Shown here: one piece after another, positions 33,246 through 41,625 of the stretch | How positions within the stretch are numbered: position 1 is the stretch's first letter | Layout: each line of letters starts with the position of its first letter | NCBI RefSeq assembly: GCF_000367365.1 | Contig: NZ_BARF01000099.1 | Span: forward strand, 84,011-148,010 | Origin: Streptomyces prunicolor NBRC 13075 | GTDB lineage: Bacteria > Actinomycetota > Actinomycetes > Streptomycetales > Streptomycetaceae | Reading direction: 5' to 3' | Length of the DNA: 64,000 nt | Notes under the pieces: model-generated | The model's input: only the letters and a program-made list of their open reading frames with translations | Database searches by the model: none | Told to the model about the DNA's origin: nothing | Made by a program: the position numbers and the translations under genes

Positions 33246-35207
33246 TCACGCCCCCGCCCGGTCCCGGGGGCGCCGTCCCAGCAACTCCGCCAACCCTCGT
33301 CGAGTCGCGGCCAGCACAACCCGGTCCGAGCTCCGCAGGACATACGTGTCGGGGAGGTCCCACACCAACCCCGACCGCCGTACGTCCTCGGAGGCGTCCC
33401 GCGTCGCCGTGTCCAAGGCAAGCACCCGCCACGACCCGGCCCGGAACGCCTCGGCGATGGTCTTCCCGTCCAGCTGGGGATGCCCGCCCACAGTCATCGC
33501 CGCGAACAGCAGCACCCGCCGCTCGACAGGGATCGCCCCCAGGATCTGCCGCCCCATCATCGCCCCGGCGAACGCGGGCGCGGCCAGATGGGACACGCTC
33601 CGGCTCCGGGTGAGGGCACCGGGGTGCGCGGCCCGCAGGGTGCGGTACACGGCGGTGGCGAAGTCGTCGTCGTACAGCCGGAGTACGACGCGTAGATCCG
33701 GCCGCACGGAGCGGGCGTACAGCACCGCTTCGAGGTTGGTCGTGTCGGAGCTGGTGACCGCGAGGAGGGCGTGGGCGCGGTGGATCTTGGCGGATTCCAG
33801 GACGCCCTCCTGGGTGACGTCACCGAGGATCACCGGCACCCGAAGCCGGCGCGCGACCGCGAGCCCGCGTGCCTCGGGGTCGGCCTCGACGCACACCACG
33901 GGGATGTTGAGTTCGCGCAGCCGGGTCAGCACCCGGGTGCCGATCTTGCCGAGCCCGAGCAGCACGACATGCCCGCCGAGCCCCCGCGGCGGCTTGCGCA
34001 ACGCGGACGCCGTACGGAAGGTGCCCAGCGCTTCCAGCACGGCGGCCAGCAGCACCGGCAGCATCAGCAACCCGACGAGACCGGAGAGGAGTTGAAGGAT
34101 CTGCCGGCCCAGAGACGCCCCGATCGCGGGGTCGTCGATCGCGAAGAGATCGAGCAGGGTCAGATAGAAGGCGGTCAGCGGATGGATCTTGGTCACCAGC
34201 CACAGCGAGACGGCGAGCGCGACCACGCACGCCACCATGCCTGCCAGCGACCACCGCAGCCGCCGCGAGAAGAGCGAGGAGAACGCCGGTACGACACCGC
34301 CCCCGCGCCCGCCCGGCAACTGCGGCCCGGCGTACGAGACTTGCTCCAGGACGACGGTTCCGCGCCCGGTGGCGGAGGCGACGGCCGCCGCGTCGGGCAG
34401 CAGGCGCGGGCCGTGTTCGCCCATGCCCTCGGAGCCGTCCGCGCCGGCCGGGTCGCTGCTGGTCGCCGACAGGAGGGCGAGCGTGGCGAGCCCCGGGTCG
34501 GCGACCTGCCCGGGTCCCGGCGGCGGCCGTTCCACCGCGCGCAGCAGCAGCCCGTCGGTCTGGACGACCTTGCTGGTACCGGCGAGCGCGGTGGCGGCCA
34601 GCGCGGGTGCGGCGGTGTCGGCGTCGGACAGGACGGTGGTCGAGGCGTCGAACCCGGTACCGGGCCCGCCACTCGTCCCGTCGCCGGTCGCCAACGCGGC
34701 GGCCTGGTCGAGGAGTTCCTCGATGTGCTGGCCGAGCCGCCGGTTGTAGAGGCGGATCACCAGCCGGATACGGGGGTTGAGGCGGCGGGCGGTGAGGGCG
34801 GCGCGGATGTTCGTCTCGTCGTCGTCGTAGACCAGGGCCAGCGCGGTCGCCCGCTCCACACCCGCCTCCGCGAACACCGCCTCGGTCAGCTCGGCGACCT
34901 CCAACACCCGCTCCCCGCGCGGAGGTTCGGGGGTGAGGGGTGCGGTGGTGCCGTTGCCACCATTGCCGTTGGCCCGGCCCACCGCCGCGTTGACCCGGTC
35001 GAGCAGCGCGGCGGAGGCGGCACGCGCGCGGCCGACGACGGGTTGGCGGGCGGTGGCCTCGGAGAGCGGGACGACGAGGGTGATCTGCTCGCCGTAGACA
35101 CTCCGCAGTTCGACGGCGAGCCGGTGCGCGAGCGCGTCGTCGCCGCACACCACCATGTGTGCCCGGGCACTGCCCGGAGGGGTCTGATTCGGAACGCTGC
35201 TCGCCAC
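33246..35207 (-). CDS. Ion-channel protein with two RCK/TrkA-N domains
   Basis: About 653 residues from GTG 35207 (no clear Shine-Dalgarno; ATG at 35156 is the alternative). An N-terminal Rossmann domain (HMVVCGDDALAHRLAVEL) with ALALVYDDDETNIRAAL is followed by a variable linker, two membrane helices flanking a pore-like segment (WSLAGMVACVVALAVSLWLV; LTAFYLTLLDLFAID; LQLLSGLVGLLMLPVLL), and a second TrkA-N domain (HVVLLGLGKIGTRVLTRL, VTSSDTTNLEAVLYARS). The pore lacks the usual TVGYG filter. The layout matches CASTOR/DMI1-like channels; the ion is unknown. Confidence 0.82.
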   Translation of the reverse strand: MASSVPNQTPPGSARAHMVVCGDDALAHRLAVELRSVYGEQITLVVPLSEATARQPVVGRARAASAALLDRVNAAVGRANGNGGNGTTAPLTPEPPRGERVLEVAELTEAVFAEAGVERATALALVYDDDETNIRAALTARRLNPRIRLVIRLYNRRLGQHIEELLDQAAALATGDGTSGGPGTGFDASTTVLSDADTAAPALAATALAGTSKVVQTDGLLLRAVERPPPGPGQVADPGLATLALLSATSSDPAGADGSEGMGEHGPRLLPDAAAVASATGRGTVVLEQVSYAGPQLPGGRGGGVVPAFSSLFSRRLRWSLAGMVACVVALAVSLWLVTKIHPLTAFYLTLLDLFAIDDPAIGASLGRQILQLLSGLVGLLMLPVLLAAVLEALGTFRTASALRKPPRGLGGHVVLLGLGKIGTRVLTRLRELNIPVVCVEADPEARGLAVARRLRVPVILGDVTQEGVLESAKIHRAHALLAVTSSDTTNLEAVLYARSVRPDLRVVLRLYDDDFATAVYRTLRAAHPGALTRSRSVSHLAAPAFAGAMMGRQILGAIPVERRVLLFAAMTVGGHPQLDGKTIAEAFRAGSWRVLALDTATRDASEDVRRSGLVWDLPDTYVLRSSDRVVLAATRRGLAELLGRRPRDRAGA

Positions 35208-35336
35208 GAGGGGAAAGACTGCCCCAAGGAGGCGGGTGGTTCCAGTATTCCGCTGAACACCCGTGCCCCGACTGCCGTATGCAGAGACAGGGAGCAAAAC
35301 TCGCGAAAACAGGCGTCTGCCGGAGGTATCTCACCC

Positions 35337-36437
35337 GTGGCCATCACCACCGAACCAGCCGCGCCGACCACGGACCCGCCTCAGCAGCCACCCGCGCCCG
35401 CGACGCCGGCCGCGCCCGCCAAGGAGTCACCGGCCGCGCCCGCCAAGGAGTCACCGGACGCGCCCGCAAACGCGGCGGCGAAGGACGGCTGGCAGCTCAA
35501 CTCCCCGCTCGTGCTGACCATGGTGCTGCTCCTGGTCGTACTGGCGCAGGGCCCGATCCGGCAGGCCCTGTCCGCGCCGGTGATGCAGAGCTGGATGACG
35601 GTGTTCGTGGCCGTGGTCGTCCAGGCACTGCCCTTCCTGGTGCTGGGCGTGCTGCTGTCGGCGGCCATCGCGGTGTTCGTACCGCCGACGTTCTTCGCCC
35701 GCGCGCTCCCCAACAACCCTGTACTGGCGGTGCCGGTGGCCGGGATGGCGGGCGCGATCCTGCCGGGCTGCGAGTGCGCGTCGGTGCCGGTGGCCGGGGC
35801 GCTGGTGCGCCGGGGGGTCACCCCGGCGGCGGCGATCGCGTTCCTGCTCTCTGCCCCGGCGATCAACCCGATCGTCCTGACGGCGACGGCGGTGGCGTTC
35901 CCGCGCAACCCCGAGATGGTGCTCGCCCGGTTCGCGGGCAGCCTGCTCGTGGCCTGCGCGATGGGCTGGCTGTGGCAGCGGATCGGCCGTACCGACTGGC
36001 TGCGCCTGCCCGCCCACGAACCGCACGAGGGGGAGACCAAGGGCGCCGCGTTCTGGGGCTCGGTGCGGCACGACGTGATGCAGGCCGGCGGCTTCCTCGT
36101 CCTCGGCGCGATGTCGGCGGCCACGCTCAAGGCGGTGGCCCCCGCGAGCTGGCTGCGCACGGCCGCCGACAACCCGGTGGTGGCGATCCTCGCCCTCTCG
36201 ATCCTCGCCGTCCTGCTGTCGATCTGCTCGGAGGCGGACGCGTTCGTGGCCGCGTCGCTCACCCAGTTCTCGCTCACGGCCAAGCTCGCGTTCCTGGTGG
36301 TGGGCCCGATGATCGACCTGAAACTGTTCGCCATGCAGGCGGGCACCTTCGGCCGCGGCTTCGCGCTGCGCTTCGCACCGGCCACCTTCGTCCTCGCCAT
36401 CGCGGGCGCGGTCGTCACCGGGGCGGTGCTTCTGTGA
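35337..36437 (+). CDS. Permease of the DUF318/ArsP-like family
   Basis: 366 residues, GTG start with GGAGG ten bases upstream. A Pro/Ala-rich N-tail with a duplicated AAPAKESP unit precedes about eight helices in two halves. The conserved PGCECASVPVAGALVRRGV between helices 3 and 4 and SEADAFVAASL late in the protein identify the DUF318 permease family, some of which export organoarsenicals or are linked to metal stress. The stop overlaps the next start (GTGA). Together they form the usual permease/TIGR03943 pair. Confidence 0.88.
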   Translation: MAITTEPAAPTTDPPQQPPAPATPAAPAKESPAAPAKESPDAPANAAAKDGWQLNSPLVLTMVLLLVVLAQGPIRQALSAPVMQSWMTVFVAVVVQALPFLVLGVLLSAAIAVFVPPTFFARALPNNPVLAVPVAGMAGAILPGCECASVPVAGALVRRGVTPAAAIAFLLSAPAINPIVLTATAVAFPRNPEMVLARFAGSLLVACAMGWLWQRIGRTDWLRLPAHEPHEGETKGAAFWGSVRHDVMQAGGFLVLGAMSAATLKAVAPASWLRTAADNPVVAILALSILAVLLSICSEADAFVAASLTQFSLTAKLAFLVVGPMIDLKLFAMQAGTFGRGFALRFAPATFVLAIAGAVVTGAVLL

Positions 36438-37222
36438 ACCGGCAGGCACAGGCGGCGGTCCTGTTCCTGGTCGGCGCGGCCCTGCTGCACGCGGGCTTCA
36501 CCAACCTCTACCTGCGCTACGTCAAGGCCGGACTCCAGCCCCTCCTGCTGCTCTCCGGCGCGGTACTGATCGTGGCCGCGCTGGCGACGGCCTGGTACGA
36601 GTGGCGCCGGGCACGGATGGAGAAGGCCCACGCGGAGGCGCACGCGGAAGCCCACGCGGAGGCCCACACCGAGACCGAGACCCACGAAGACGCCGCTCAC
36701 GAGGGCCACGTCCACCGCGAACCCCGTATCGCCTGGCTCCTGGTCCTCCCCCTCTTCGCCCTGATCCTGGTCGCCCCGCCGGCCCTCGGTTCCTACAGCG
36801 CGGTCCGCACGGGCACAGCCATCCAGCAGCCCTACGGCCTCTCCAAGCTCCCCGCAAGCAACCCGCTCACCATCGGCCTGGTCGACTACGCGACCCGCGC
36901 GGTCTACGACCACGGGCGCTCCCTCGGCACCCGTCAGCTCAAGGTCACCGGCTTCATAGCCCTGGACAAGTCCGGCTCCCCGTACCTCGTCCGCATGGCC
37001 CTCAACTGCTGTGCGGCGGACGCCCAGCCGGTCAAGATCGCGCTAACAGGCAAGATCCCACCGGTACTTCAGCCCGACACCTGGCTGGAGGTCACCGGCA
37101 CCTACAGCGCCAAGCAGACCAAGGACCCCATCAACAACCGCCCGATCCCCTATTTCCAGGTCACCCTGGCCAAACCGGTCCCGACGCCGAAGGACCCGTA
37201 CGACGAGAGCTGGAACCAGTAA
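36434..37222 (+). CDS. TIGR03943-type permease partner with histidine-rich loop
   Basis: 262 residues, GTG start within the permease stop. Two N-terminal membrane helices (AAVLFLVGAALLHAGFTNLYL; LLLLSGAVLIVAALATAWY), then a loop with about nine histidines (AEAHAEAHAEAHTETETHED, HEGHVHRE), a third helix (IAWLLVLPLFALILVAPPALG) and an extracytoplasmic domain with LVRMALNCCAADAQP and a late YFQVTLAKPVP, as in the family. The His cluster suggests zinc, nickel or cobalt handling. The pair is often found in zinc-limitation regulons of actinobacteria, but no Zur box was identified here. Confidence 0.87.
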   Translation: MNRQAQAAVLFLVGAALLHAGFTNLYLRYVKAGLQPLLLLSGAVLIVAALATAWYEWRRARMEKAHAEAHAEAHAEAHTETETHEDAAHEGHVHREPRIAWLLVLPLFALILVAPPALGSYSAVRTGTAIQQPYGLSKLPASNPLTIGLVDYATRAVYDHGRSLGTRQLKVTGFIALDKSGSPYLVRMALNCCAADAQPVKIALTGKIPPVLQPDTWLEVTGTYSAKQTKDPINNRPIPYFQVTLAKPVPTPKDPYDESWNQ

Positions 37223-37233
37223 CTCCCCTGGTT

Positions 37234-37677
37234 TCAACCGAGGTTGGCCACCGCGGTCGCCATCATCGACTCGGCGGCCTCCTCGGTCAGCTCCGGCGGT
37301 ACGACCAGCAGGTCCCAGCGGCCCCGGCCCGGGGTGAGCAGCGTGACGGTGTTCGGCGCGTGCACGGCGGTGGTCCTGTGCAGTCGTACGACCTGGTTGT
37401 GCACGAGCATCCGGCCGGGGGCGGCGGACCAGATCGTTCCGTTCACCATGACGCTGACGATGTGCCCCCAGGTCCGGGGCAGCCCGGCGAGTAGCCGCGG
37501 TACCTCGGTGAGCACATCGTAGGAGTGCGGCCACCAGGCTCCGTCGAGGCGGCGCGGTACGGCGGTGTGCGGTGCGAGGCGCAGCCGGAGGAGGGGCGGG
37601 GCGGCCTGCTCCACGTCCGGCGAAGAAGCGGGAGTGTCCGTGGCGGGCGAACTATGGGTGTCCGTGGGCGCGTTCAT
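37234..37677 (-). CDS. DUF5994 family protein
   Basis: 147 residues, ATG 37677 with AGGGAC upstream. After a low-complexity N-terminus comes PLLRLRLAPHTAVPRRLDGAWWPHSYDVLTEVPRLL, then VNGTIWSAAPGRML, VRLHRTTA and TVTLLTPGRGRWDLLVVPP, the DUF5994 pattern of streptomycetes. Function unknown. Convergent with the permease operon, 11 bases apart, and divergent from the acetyltransferase-like gene. Confidence 0.8.
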   Translation of the reverse strand: MNAPTDTHSSPATDTPASSPDVEQAAPPLLRLRLAPHTAVPRRLDGAWWPHSYDVLTEVPRLLAGLPRTWGHIVSVMVNGTIWSAAPGRMLVHNQVVRLHRTTAVHAPNTVTLLTPGRGRWDLLVVPPELTEEAAESMMATAVANLG

Positions 37678-37966
37678 GTCGCGGTCCCTGTCCTCGGCCG
37701 TCCGTCGTGCGGCGGTCCGGTGCCGTGGTGCACTGGGAACGACGACGGCGCCAGAGCCGAGGTGCGGAGAACTCCCGGTACTGCTCACCGTACTCCCGCC
37801 CCGCGCGGGCCGGTCTGCGCCGGAGGCACTCCGAGGCCCTCCGTGGCCCGCGGGCGTACCGTGAAAGGACCGAGGATTTCTCGTGTGCCGGATCGCACCG
37901 GTGCCGTTCTCGGCGAACCACGACGCCGGGGCGGATGTGTTCCGCGCCCGGGGCAGGGCTCAGCCC

Positions 37967-38734
37967 ATGACCGTGAATGTGCCCGGTCGGCCGGTGACCG
38001 CGGCCCTCGTCGGACACGGCGGCGCCGACGGGACGCGCGGGGAGCAGACGTGGTCGTCCCGTCGCGAGCGCGGCCCCTCGCCCTGGGAAGGGGACCGCGT
38101 CCGCCCGCTCAGCCGCCGCCAGATCGAGGACCGTTTCCAGGACCTGGGCGTCCTGTACGAGGAGACCTGCGGCGGCGCCCGCACCGGCAACCGTTCCCGT
38201 ACCGCCTTCCTGCGGCGCCTGGCCGGTGATGTCCGACGGCCAGGTTTCGCCCTGCTGATCGCCGAGAACACGACCCTGACGGCCTGTGCCTACGGCTTCC
38301 CCGTGCGCGTCGGCGATCCCTGGTGGCAGGGCCACGACACCCGGCTGCCCCGGCTGCTGCACGGCCTCGCGGTGACCGGCGGACTCTTCGCCGTCTCCGG
38401 GATCGTCGTCCCGCCCCGCGTGCGCACCCACTACCAGGAACGGGACTGGAACCTCGCCCGGCGCCTCCAGGGCCGGCTGCTCGCCGATCACGCGCCGGCC
38501 CTCGGCGTCACCCTGATACCCCGCACCGACACCGAGACCCTGGCGGCCTACCGGGCCTGGGGCTGGCAGGACGTCGCGACGGGCCCCGCGTCCGAGCCCG
38601 TACGAGCGGCATCCGGCCCCGTTCGGGGGCCTTCCGACCCCGCGCGAGCCCCCGAACGGGGCCCCTTGGCGGGCCCGGATGCTCTTGATCCACGGCTTCC
38701 CGGCCCGTGCCGGGTGCTGGTTCTGCGCCACTGA
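37967..38734 (+). CDS. GNAT-like acetyltransferase-fold protein
   Basis: About 255 residues from ATG 37967; a GTG at 37883 is possible. The middle (LGVLYEETCGGARTGNRSRTAFLRRLAGDVRRPGFALLIAEN, LTACAYGFPV, FAVSGIVVPPRVRTHYQERDWNLARRLQGRLLADH) and TETLAAYRAWGWQ resemble GNAT strands and helices, with the final N-Y/A-x-Y-x-x-x-G-like AYRAWGW. The Q/R-x-x-G-x-G CoA loop is not obvious, so activity is uncertain. The C-terminal 60 residues are Pro/Arg-rich. Confidence 0.55.
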   Translation: MTVNVPGRPVTAALVGHGGADGTRGEQTWSSRRERGPSPWEGDRVRPLSRRQIEDRFQDLGVLYEETCGGARTGNRSRTAFLRRLAGDVRRPGFALLIAENTTLTACAYGFPVRVGDPWWQGHDTRLPRLLHGLAVTGGLFAVSGIVVPPRVRTHYQERDWNLARRLQGRLLADHAPALGVTLIPRTDTETLAAYRAWGWQDVATGPASEPVRAASGPVRGPSDPARAPERGPLAGPDALDPRLPGPCRVLVLRH

Positions 38735-38868
38735 GCGCGTCAACCGGTGGCAGTACATCTGTGTTCGCCGTGACAGAGATTCCCCGGGTGCGACTAGAGT
38801 TCCCGTACGGGGGAACCAGCTCCCGCGGCAGGCCGACCCCGCCCGGGTGGCCCGCAGGAAAGGTGTAC

Positions 38869-39240
38869 ATGCCCGCAGAAAGCCAGCAGCCCGCGGCCGA
38901 CCGGCTCGACGACGACGACTACCCCGCCTACACCATGGGCCGGGCCGCCGAGCTGATCGCCTCCACCCCCGGTTTCCTCCGGTCATTGGGTGAAGCCGGG
39001 CTGATCACTCCGAAGCGTTCGGACGGCGGTCACCGACGCTATTCGCGCCATCAACTCCGTACGGCCTCGCGCGCCCGCGAGCTGGTCGATCAAGGGACGC
39101 CCATCGAGGCCGCGTGCCGGATCATCAGCCTGGAGGACCGCCTCGACGAGGCGTTGCGTCTCAATGAGGCCCTGCGTGGCAACGACGAGCCGCAGGGAAA
39201 CGACGAGCCGCGCGGCTCGTCCCACGGTGAGAAAATCTGA
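38869..39240 (+). CDS. MerR-like helix-turn-helix regulator
   Basis: 123 residues, ATG with AGGAAAGG upstream. The sequence YTMGRAAELIASTPGFLRSLGEAGLITPKRSDGGHRRYSRHQL shows the MerR recognition helix and wing (GGHRRYS), followed by a short helix instead of a long dimerisation coil (TPIEAACRIISLEDRLDEALRL). No sensor cysteines. The tail repeats N-DEPQGNDEPRG. It lies directly upstream of the cold-shock gene with its leader region between, so it may influence it. Confidence 0.8.
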   Translation: MPAESQQPAADRLDDDDYPAYTMGRAAELIASTPGFLRSLGEAGLITPKRSDGGHRRYSRHQLRTASRARELVDQGTPIEAACRIISLEDRLDEALRLNEALRGNDEPQGNDEPRGSSHGEKI

Positions 39241-39281
39241 TGTCGGCGAAACAGAAATTCACCGTTTCGGACGGCGCTTTC

Positions 39282-39443
39282 GGAACCCAATTCCCCCGCC
39301 CGGTAAATGGGTTCCGTGCTAGGCTGACTTCAGTTGCAGTTGTGGTTGCCAATTTTGAACCGGACCTCCGGTGCAGGTGATCATCACGGCGATGGAGGAG
39401 ATTCGTAAAGTGCGGATCTCGTGCACTGCCTAGGAGTTAAGAC
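39282..39443 (+). promoter_or_regulatory. Inverted repeat, promoter and long leader of the cold-shock gene
   Basis: GGAACCCA (39282-39289) and TGGGTTCC (39308-39315) form an eight-base inverted repeat with an 18-base spacer. A likely -10 TAGGCT follows at 39320, predicting a leader of roughly 110-120 bases before the ATG at 39444. Long structured leaders that act as RNA thermosensors are typical of csp genes. The repeat may be an operator or the end of the upstream merR transcript. Confidence 0.55.
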
Positions 39444-39647
39444 ATGGCCACCGGTACCGTGAAGTGGTTCAACGCGGAAAAGGGCTTCGGCTTCATCGAG
39501 CAGGACGGCGGCGGCGCTGACGTCTTCGCCCACTACTCGAACATCGCCACCCAGGGTTTCCGCGAGCTGCAGGAGGGTCAGAAGGTGACCTTCGACATCA
39601 CGCAGGGCCAGAAGGGCCCGCAGGCGGAGAACATCGTTCCCGCCTAA
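39444..39647 (+). CDS. Cold-shock domain protein (CspA family)
   Basis: 67 residues, one cold-shock domain of normal length. RNP1 is KGFGFIEQ and RNP2 is DVFAHYS, with the start ATGTVKWFNAEKG and the end GPQAENIVPA. It binds single-stranded RNA/DNA as an RNA chaperone. Streptomyces has several paralogues. A terminator follows within 25 bases. Confidence 0.97.
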   Translation: MATGTVKWFNAEKGFGFIEQDGGGADVFAHYSNIATQGFRELQEGQKVTFDITQGQKGPQAENIVPA

Positions 39648-39667
39648 GCACGCGAAGCTGCGAAACA

Positions 39668-39697
39668 GGGGCCCGCACCTTGGGTGCGGGTCCCTTT
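39668..39697 (+). terminator. Rho-independent terminator
   Basis: GGGGCCCGCACC pairs with GGTGCGGGTCCC (one mismatch) around TTG, followed by TTTT. Ends the cold-shock transcript. Confidence 0.88.
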
Positions 39698-39839
39698 TCG
39701 TATCTCCTCATTTACCCGCCGTTCCACAGCCGTTGTTCTGGGCCGTTCCACGGCCGTTGTTCCGGCTTCCCCGGCTTCCCGGTTTTCCCCGCGGAGAAAT
39801 CCTCCCCTCTCCTCCCGCTCGAACCCTTGGTGAGGCACC

Positions 39840-40199
39840 ATGCGCTGCGTGATCGCCCGTTACCCCTTCGATCTGACGAAGAGCGAGGTGGAGGACATGC
39901 TCAAGGGCATCCGCCCGGAGCAGCCCGTCACCGGCCAGTGCGCCGTCATCAGTCGCAAGCTGTACCCGGTCAAGCAGGTCGGCGAGGTCATCACCAAGCA
40001 GGACCGCCGTGACTTCACCGCCTTCGAGGTGACCAGGGCCCTCACCCGGCTCGGCTTCACCTGCCACGAGACGCCGCCCGCGCCCGCGACTCCCGCCGCG
40101 CCCGCGCCTTCGCCGGCCCCCGCCGAGGACAGCACCACTGGCACCTCCGCGGACTCCGGCCCGGAATCGACCTCGTACATCGGTACAACCCTGGGCTGA
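39840..40199 (+). CDS. Small conserved protein, SCO5918-like
   Basis: 119 residues, ATG with a pyrimidine-rich upstream region. The first ~75 residues (MRCVIARYPFDLTKSEVEDM, QCAVISRKLYPVKQVGEVIT, RRDFTAFEVTRALTRLGFTC) are well conserved beside cold-shock genes in Streptomyces; the remainder is Ala/Pro/Ser-rich. I recall the family name SCO5918 but cannot verify it. Function unknown, possibly nucleic-acid binding given the genomic link. Confidence 0.7.
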   Translation: MRCVIARYPFDLTKSEVEDMLKGIRPEQPVTGQCAVISRKLYPVKQVGEVITKQDRRDFTAFEVTRALTRLGFTCHETPPAPATPAAPAPSPAPAEDSTTGTSADSGPESTSYIGTTLG

Positions 40200-40248
40200 C
40201 GCCTCCGCCCGCACGTCCCCGCACACCCCGAGCGACCACGCCGCCATC

Positions 40249-40315
40249 GATCCATCCGGGCGCGAGGTCGCTCTTTGCGTCGCGGCCGGATGGATCTGTC
40301 GCGGCCGGATGGATC
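40249..40315. repeat. Inverted and direct repeats between convergent genes
   Basis: GATCCATCCGG (40249-40259) can pair with either of two CCGGATGGATC copies (40286-40296 and 40305-40315), which lie in 19-base direct repeats (GTCGCGGCCGGATGGATC). Two alternative hairpins are possible. It lies between the convergent 39840 and PucR genes and most likely acts as a terminator. Confidence 0.7.
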
Positions 40316-40323
40316 CACGGCCG

Positions 40324-41367
40324 TCACAGCTCCTTGTCGGGCCAGTCCAGTAGCCGTGCCCCGATGACCGCCGTCTGCAGCGTGTACCGCTGGCCGGGGT
40401 CCGTCGGATCCGCGCCGGTGAGCTGGTGGATGCGCTCCAGCCGGTAGGTCAGCGCGCGCACGCTCAGCGAGAGCCGGCGCGCGGACTCCGCCGCCACACA
40501 ACCGGAGTCGAAGTACGTCGACAGGGTGTCCAGCAACGGGCGCGCACCGCCGCGCGCCTTCGTGAGCGGGCCCAGCGCGTCGAGGACCAGATCGGTCATC
40601 GCCTGCCGGTCGCGCGTGAGCACCGGATAGACCAGCAGGTCGGCGGCGCGCAGGAGGGGGCCCTCCAGGTTGAGCCGCTCGGCCAGTTCGAGGGTGTTCA
40701 GGGCCTCCTCGTACGACTGGACGATCCCGCCCGCGCCCGGCTGCGGCCGGCCGATCGCCGCGCGGGTGCCCTCCGCGGCGGCGTACGACTGCTTGGCGAA
40801 GTGGGCGAGGATGTCGTCCTGGTCGCCGGGCGCGACGCACAGCATCCGGCCGGCCTTCGTGGTGAGCAGGATGTTGCGGTCACCGAAACGGCTGATCATC
40901 GCGCGCTCCACCTGACGCGGCACCGGCGCGCTCTCGTCGTACGGCGTCGGGCCCTGGACCACGGCGACGGCGTGCGAGTGGGAGAGGCGCAGGCCGAAGC
41001 GCTCGGCGCGTTCCGCGAGCCGGCCCAGATCGCTGCGGCCGTAGAGCAGGTCGTCGATGAACTCCCGCCGCGCCGCCTCTTCCTGTCGTACGGCGAGACG
41101 CTGCGCGCGTTCGTAGCCCTCGGTGAAGGCGTCGACCACCTGCTGCATGGCGGCGAGGGTGCAGTCGGCGGCACCGGGGGTCTGCGGCCAGGCGGTGCGG
41201 GTGGCGGTGAGATGGGCGCTGACCAGGGCGCGCAGCCCGTGGCCGGCCTCGGCGGCCTGTTCGCCCAGGGCGCGGCGGGTCTCCAACTCGGCCCGGGTCA
41301 GGCGCCGTCCGGTGCCGGCGACGTCGGCCAGGAGCCGCGCATACCCCGCCAGATAGTGCTCAGGCAT
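40324..41367 (-). CDS. PucR-family transcriptional regulator
   Basis: 347 residues from ATG 41367 (GGAG seven bases upstream; TTG 41382 also possible). N-terminal helical sensor-like part, a GGDEF-like middle domain without diguanylate motif (LSHSHAVAVVQGPTPYDES, NILLTTKAGRMLCVAP), and the C-terminal PucR helix-turn-helix (LLDTLSTYFDSGCVAAESARRLSLSVRALTYRLERIHQLTG) with its usual YTLQTAVIGARLL end. Such regulators respond to metabolites. A perfect 10-base palindrome lies upstream. Confidence 0.9.
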   Translation of the reverse strand: MPEHYLAGYARLLADVAGTGRRLTRAELETRRALGEQAAEAGHGLRALVSAHLTATRTAWPQTPGAADCTLAAMQQVVDAFTEGYERAQRLAVRQEEAARREFIDDLLYGRSDLGRLAERAERFGLRLSHSHAVAVVQGPTPYDESAPVPRQVERAMISRFGDRNILLTTKAGRMLCVAPGDQDDILAHFAKQSYAAAEGTRAAIGRPQPGAGGIVQSYEEALNTLELAERLNLEGPLLRAADLLVYPVLTRDRQAMTDLVLDALGPLTKARGGARPLLDTLSTYFDSGCVAAESARRLSLSVRALTYRLERIHQLTGADPTDPGQRYTLQTAVIGARLLDWPDKEL

Positions 41368-41407
41368 TTCGCGCTCCGGCAACTCCGCCCCCCGTTTCCT
41401 TGACGCC

Positions 41408-41436
41408 CCGGTGACGCTTTCTTAGCGCGTCACCGG
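41408..41436. promoter_or_regulatory. Strong palindromic operator upstream of the PucR gene
   Basis: CCGGTGACGC (41408-41417), nine-base spacer TTTCTTAGC, GCGTCACCGG (41427-41436): ten perfectly matched pairs. It lies 41-69 bases upstream of the PucR start and also in the control region of the divergent YqiJ-like operon. A smaller palindrome, TGCCGG-GTT-CCGGCA, follows at 41458-41472. Good candidates for regulator binding. Confidence 0.65.
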
Positions 41437-41625
41437 CATCAAGACCCTAATGAACACTGCCGGGTTCCGGCAATGCGCGGGCGCGCACCCCGCGTGCACC
41501 ATGGCGCCAGGGGAGCACCGCGGAAGGTTCCGGTGCCGGACACCGGCAGGTGTCCCGCACCGGTTCCGCGAGCCGCGGATCCCCGTGGACTGTCGGGGCG
41601 AGTCAGGGAACGGGGGGCCGGGATC

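Noticed and set aside
33771..35336. Plus-strand frame joining the permease gene at its N-terminus
   Set aside because: Antisense to the channel gene; the permease start at GTG 35337 has a GGAGG site.
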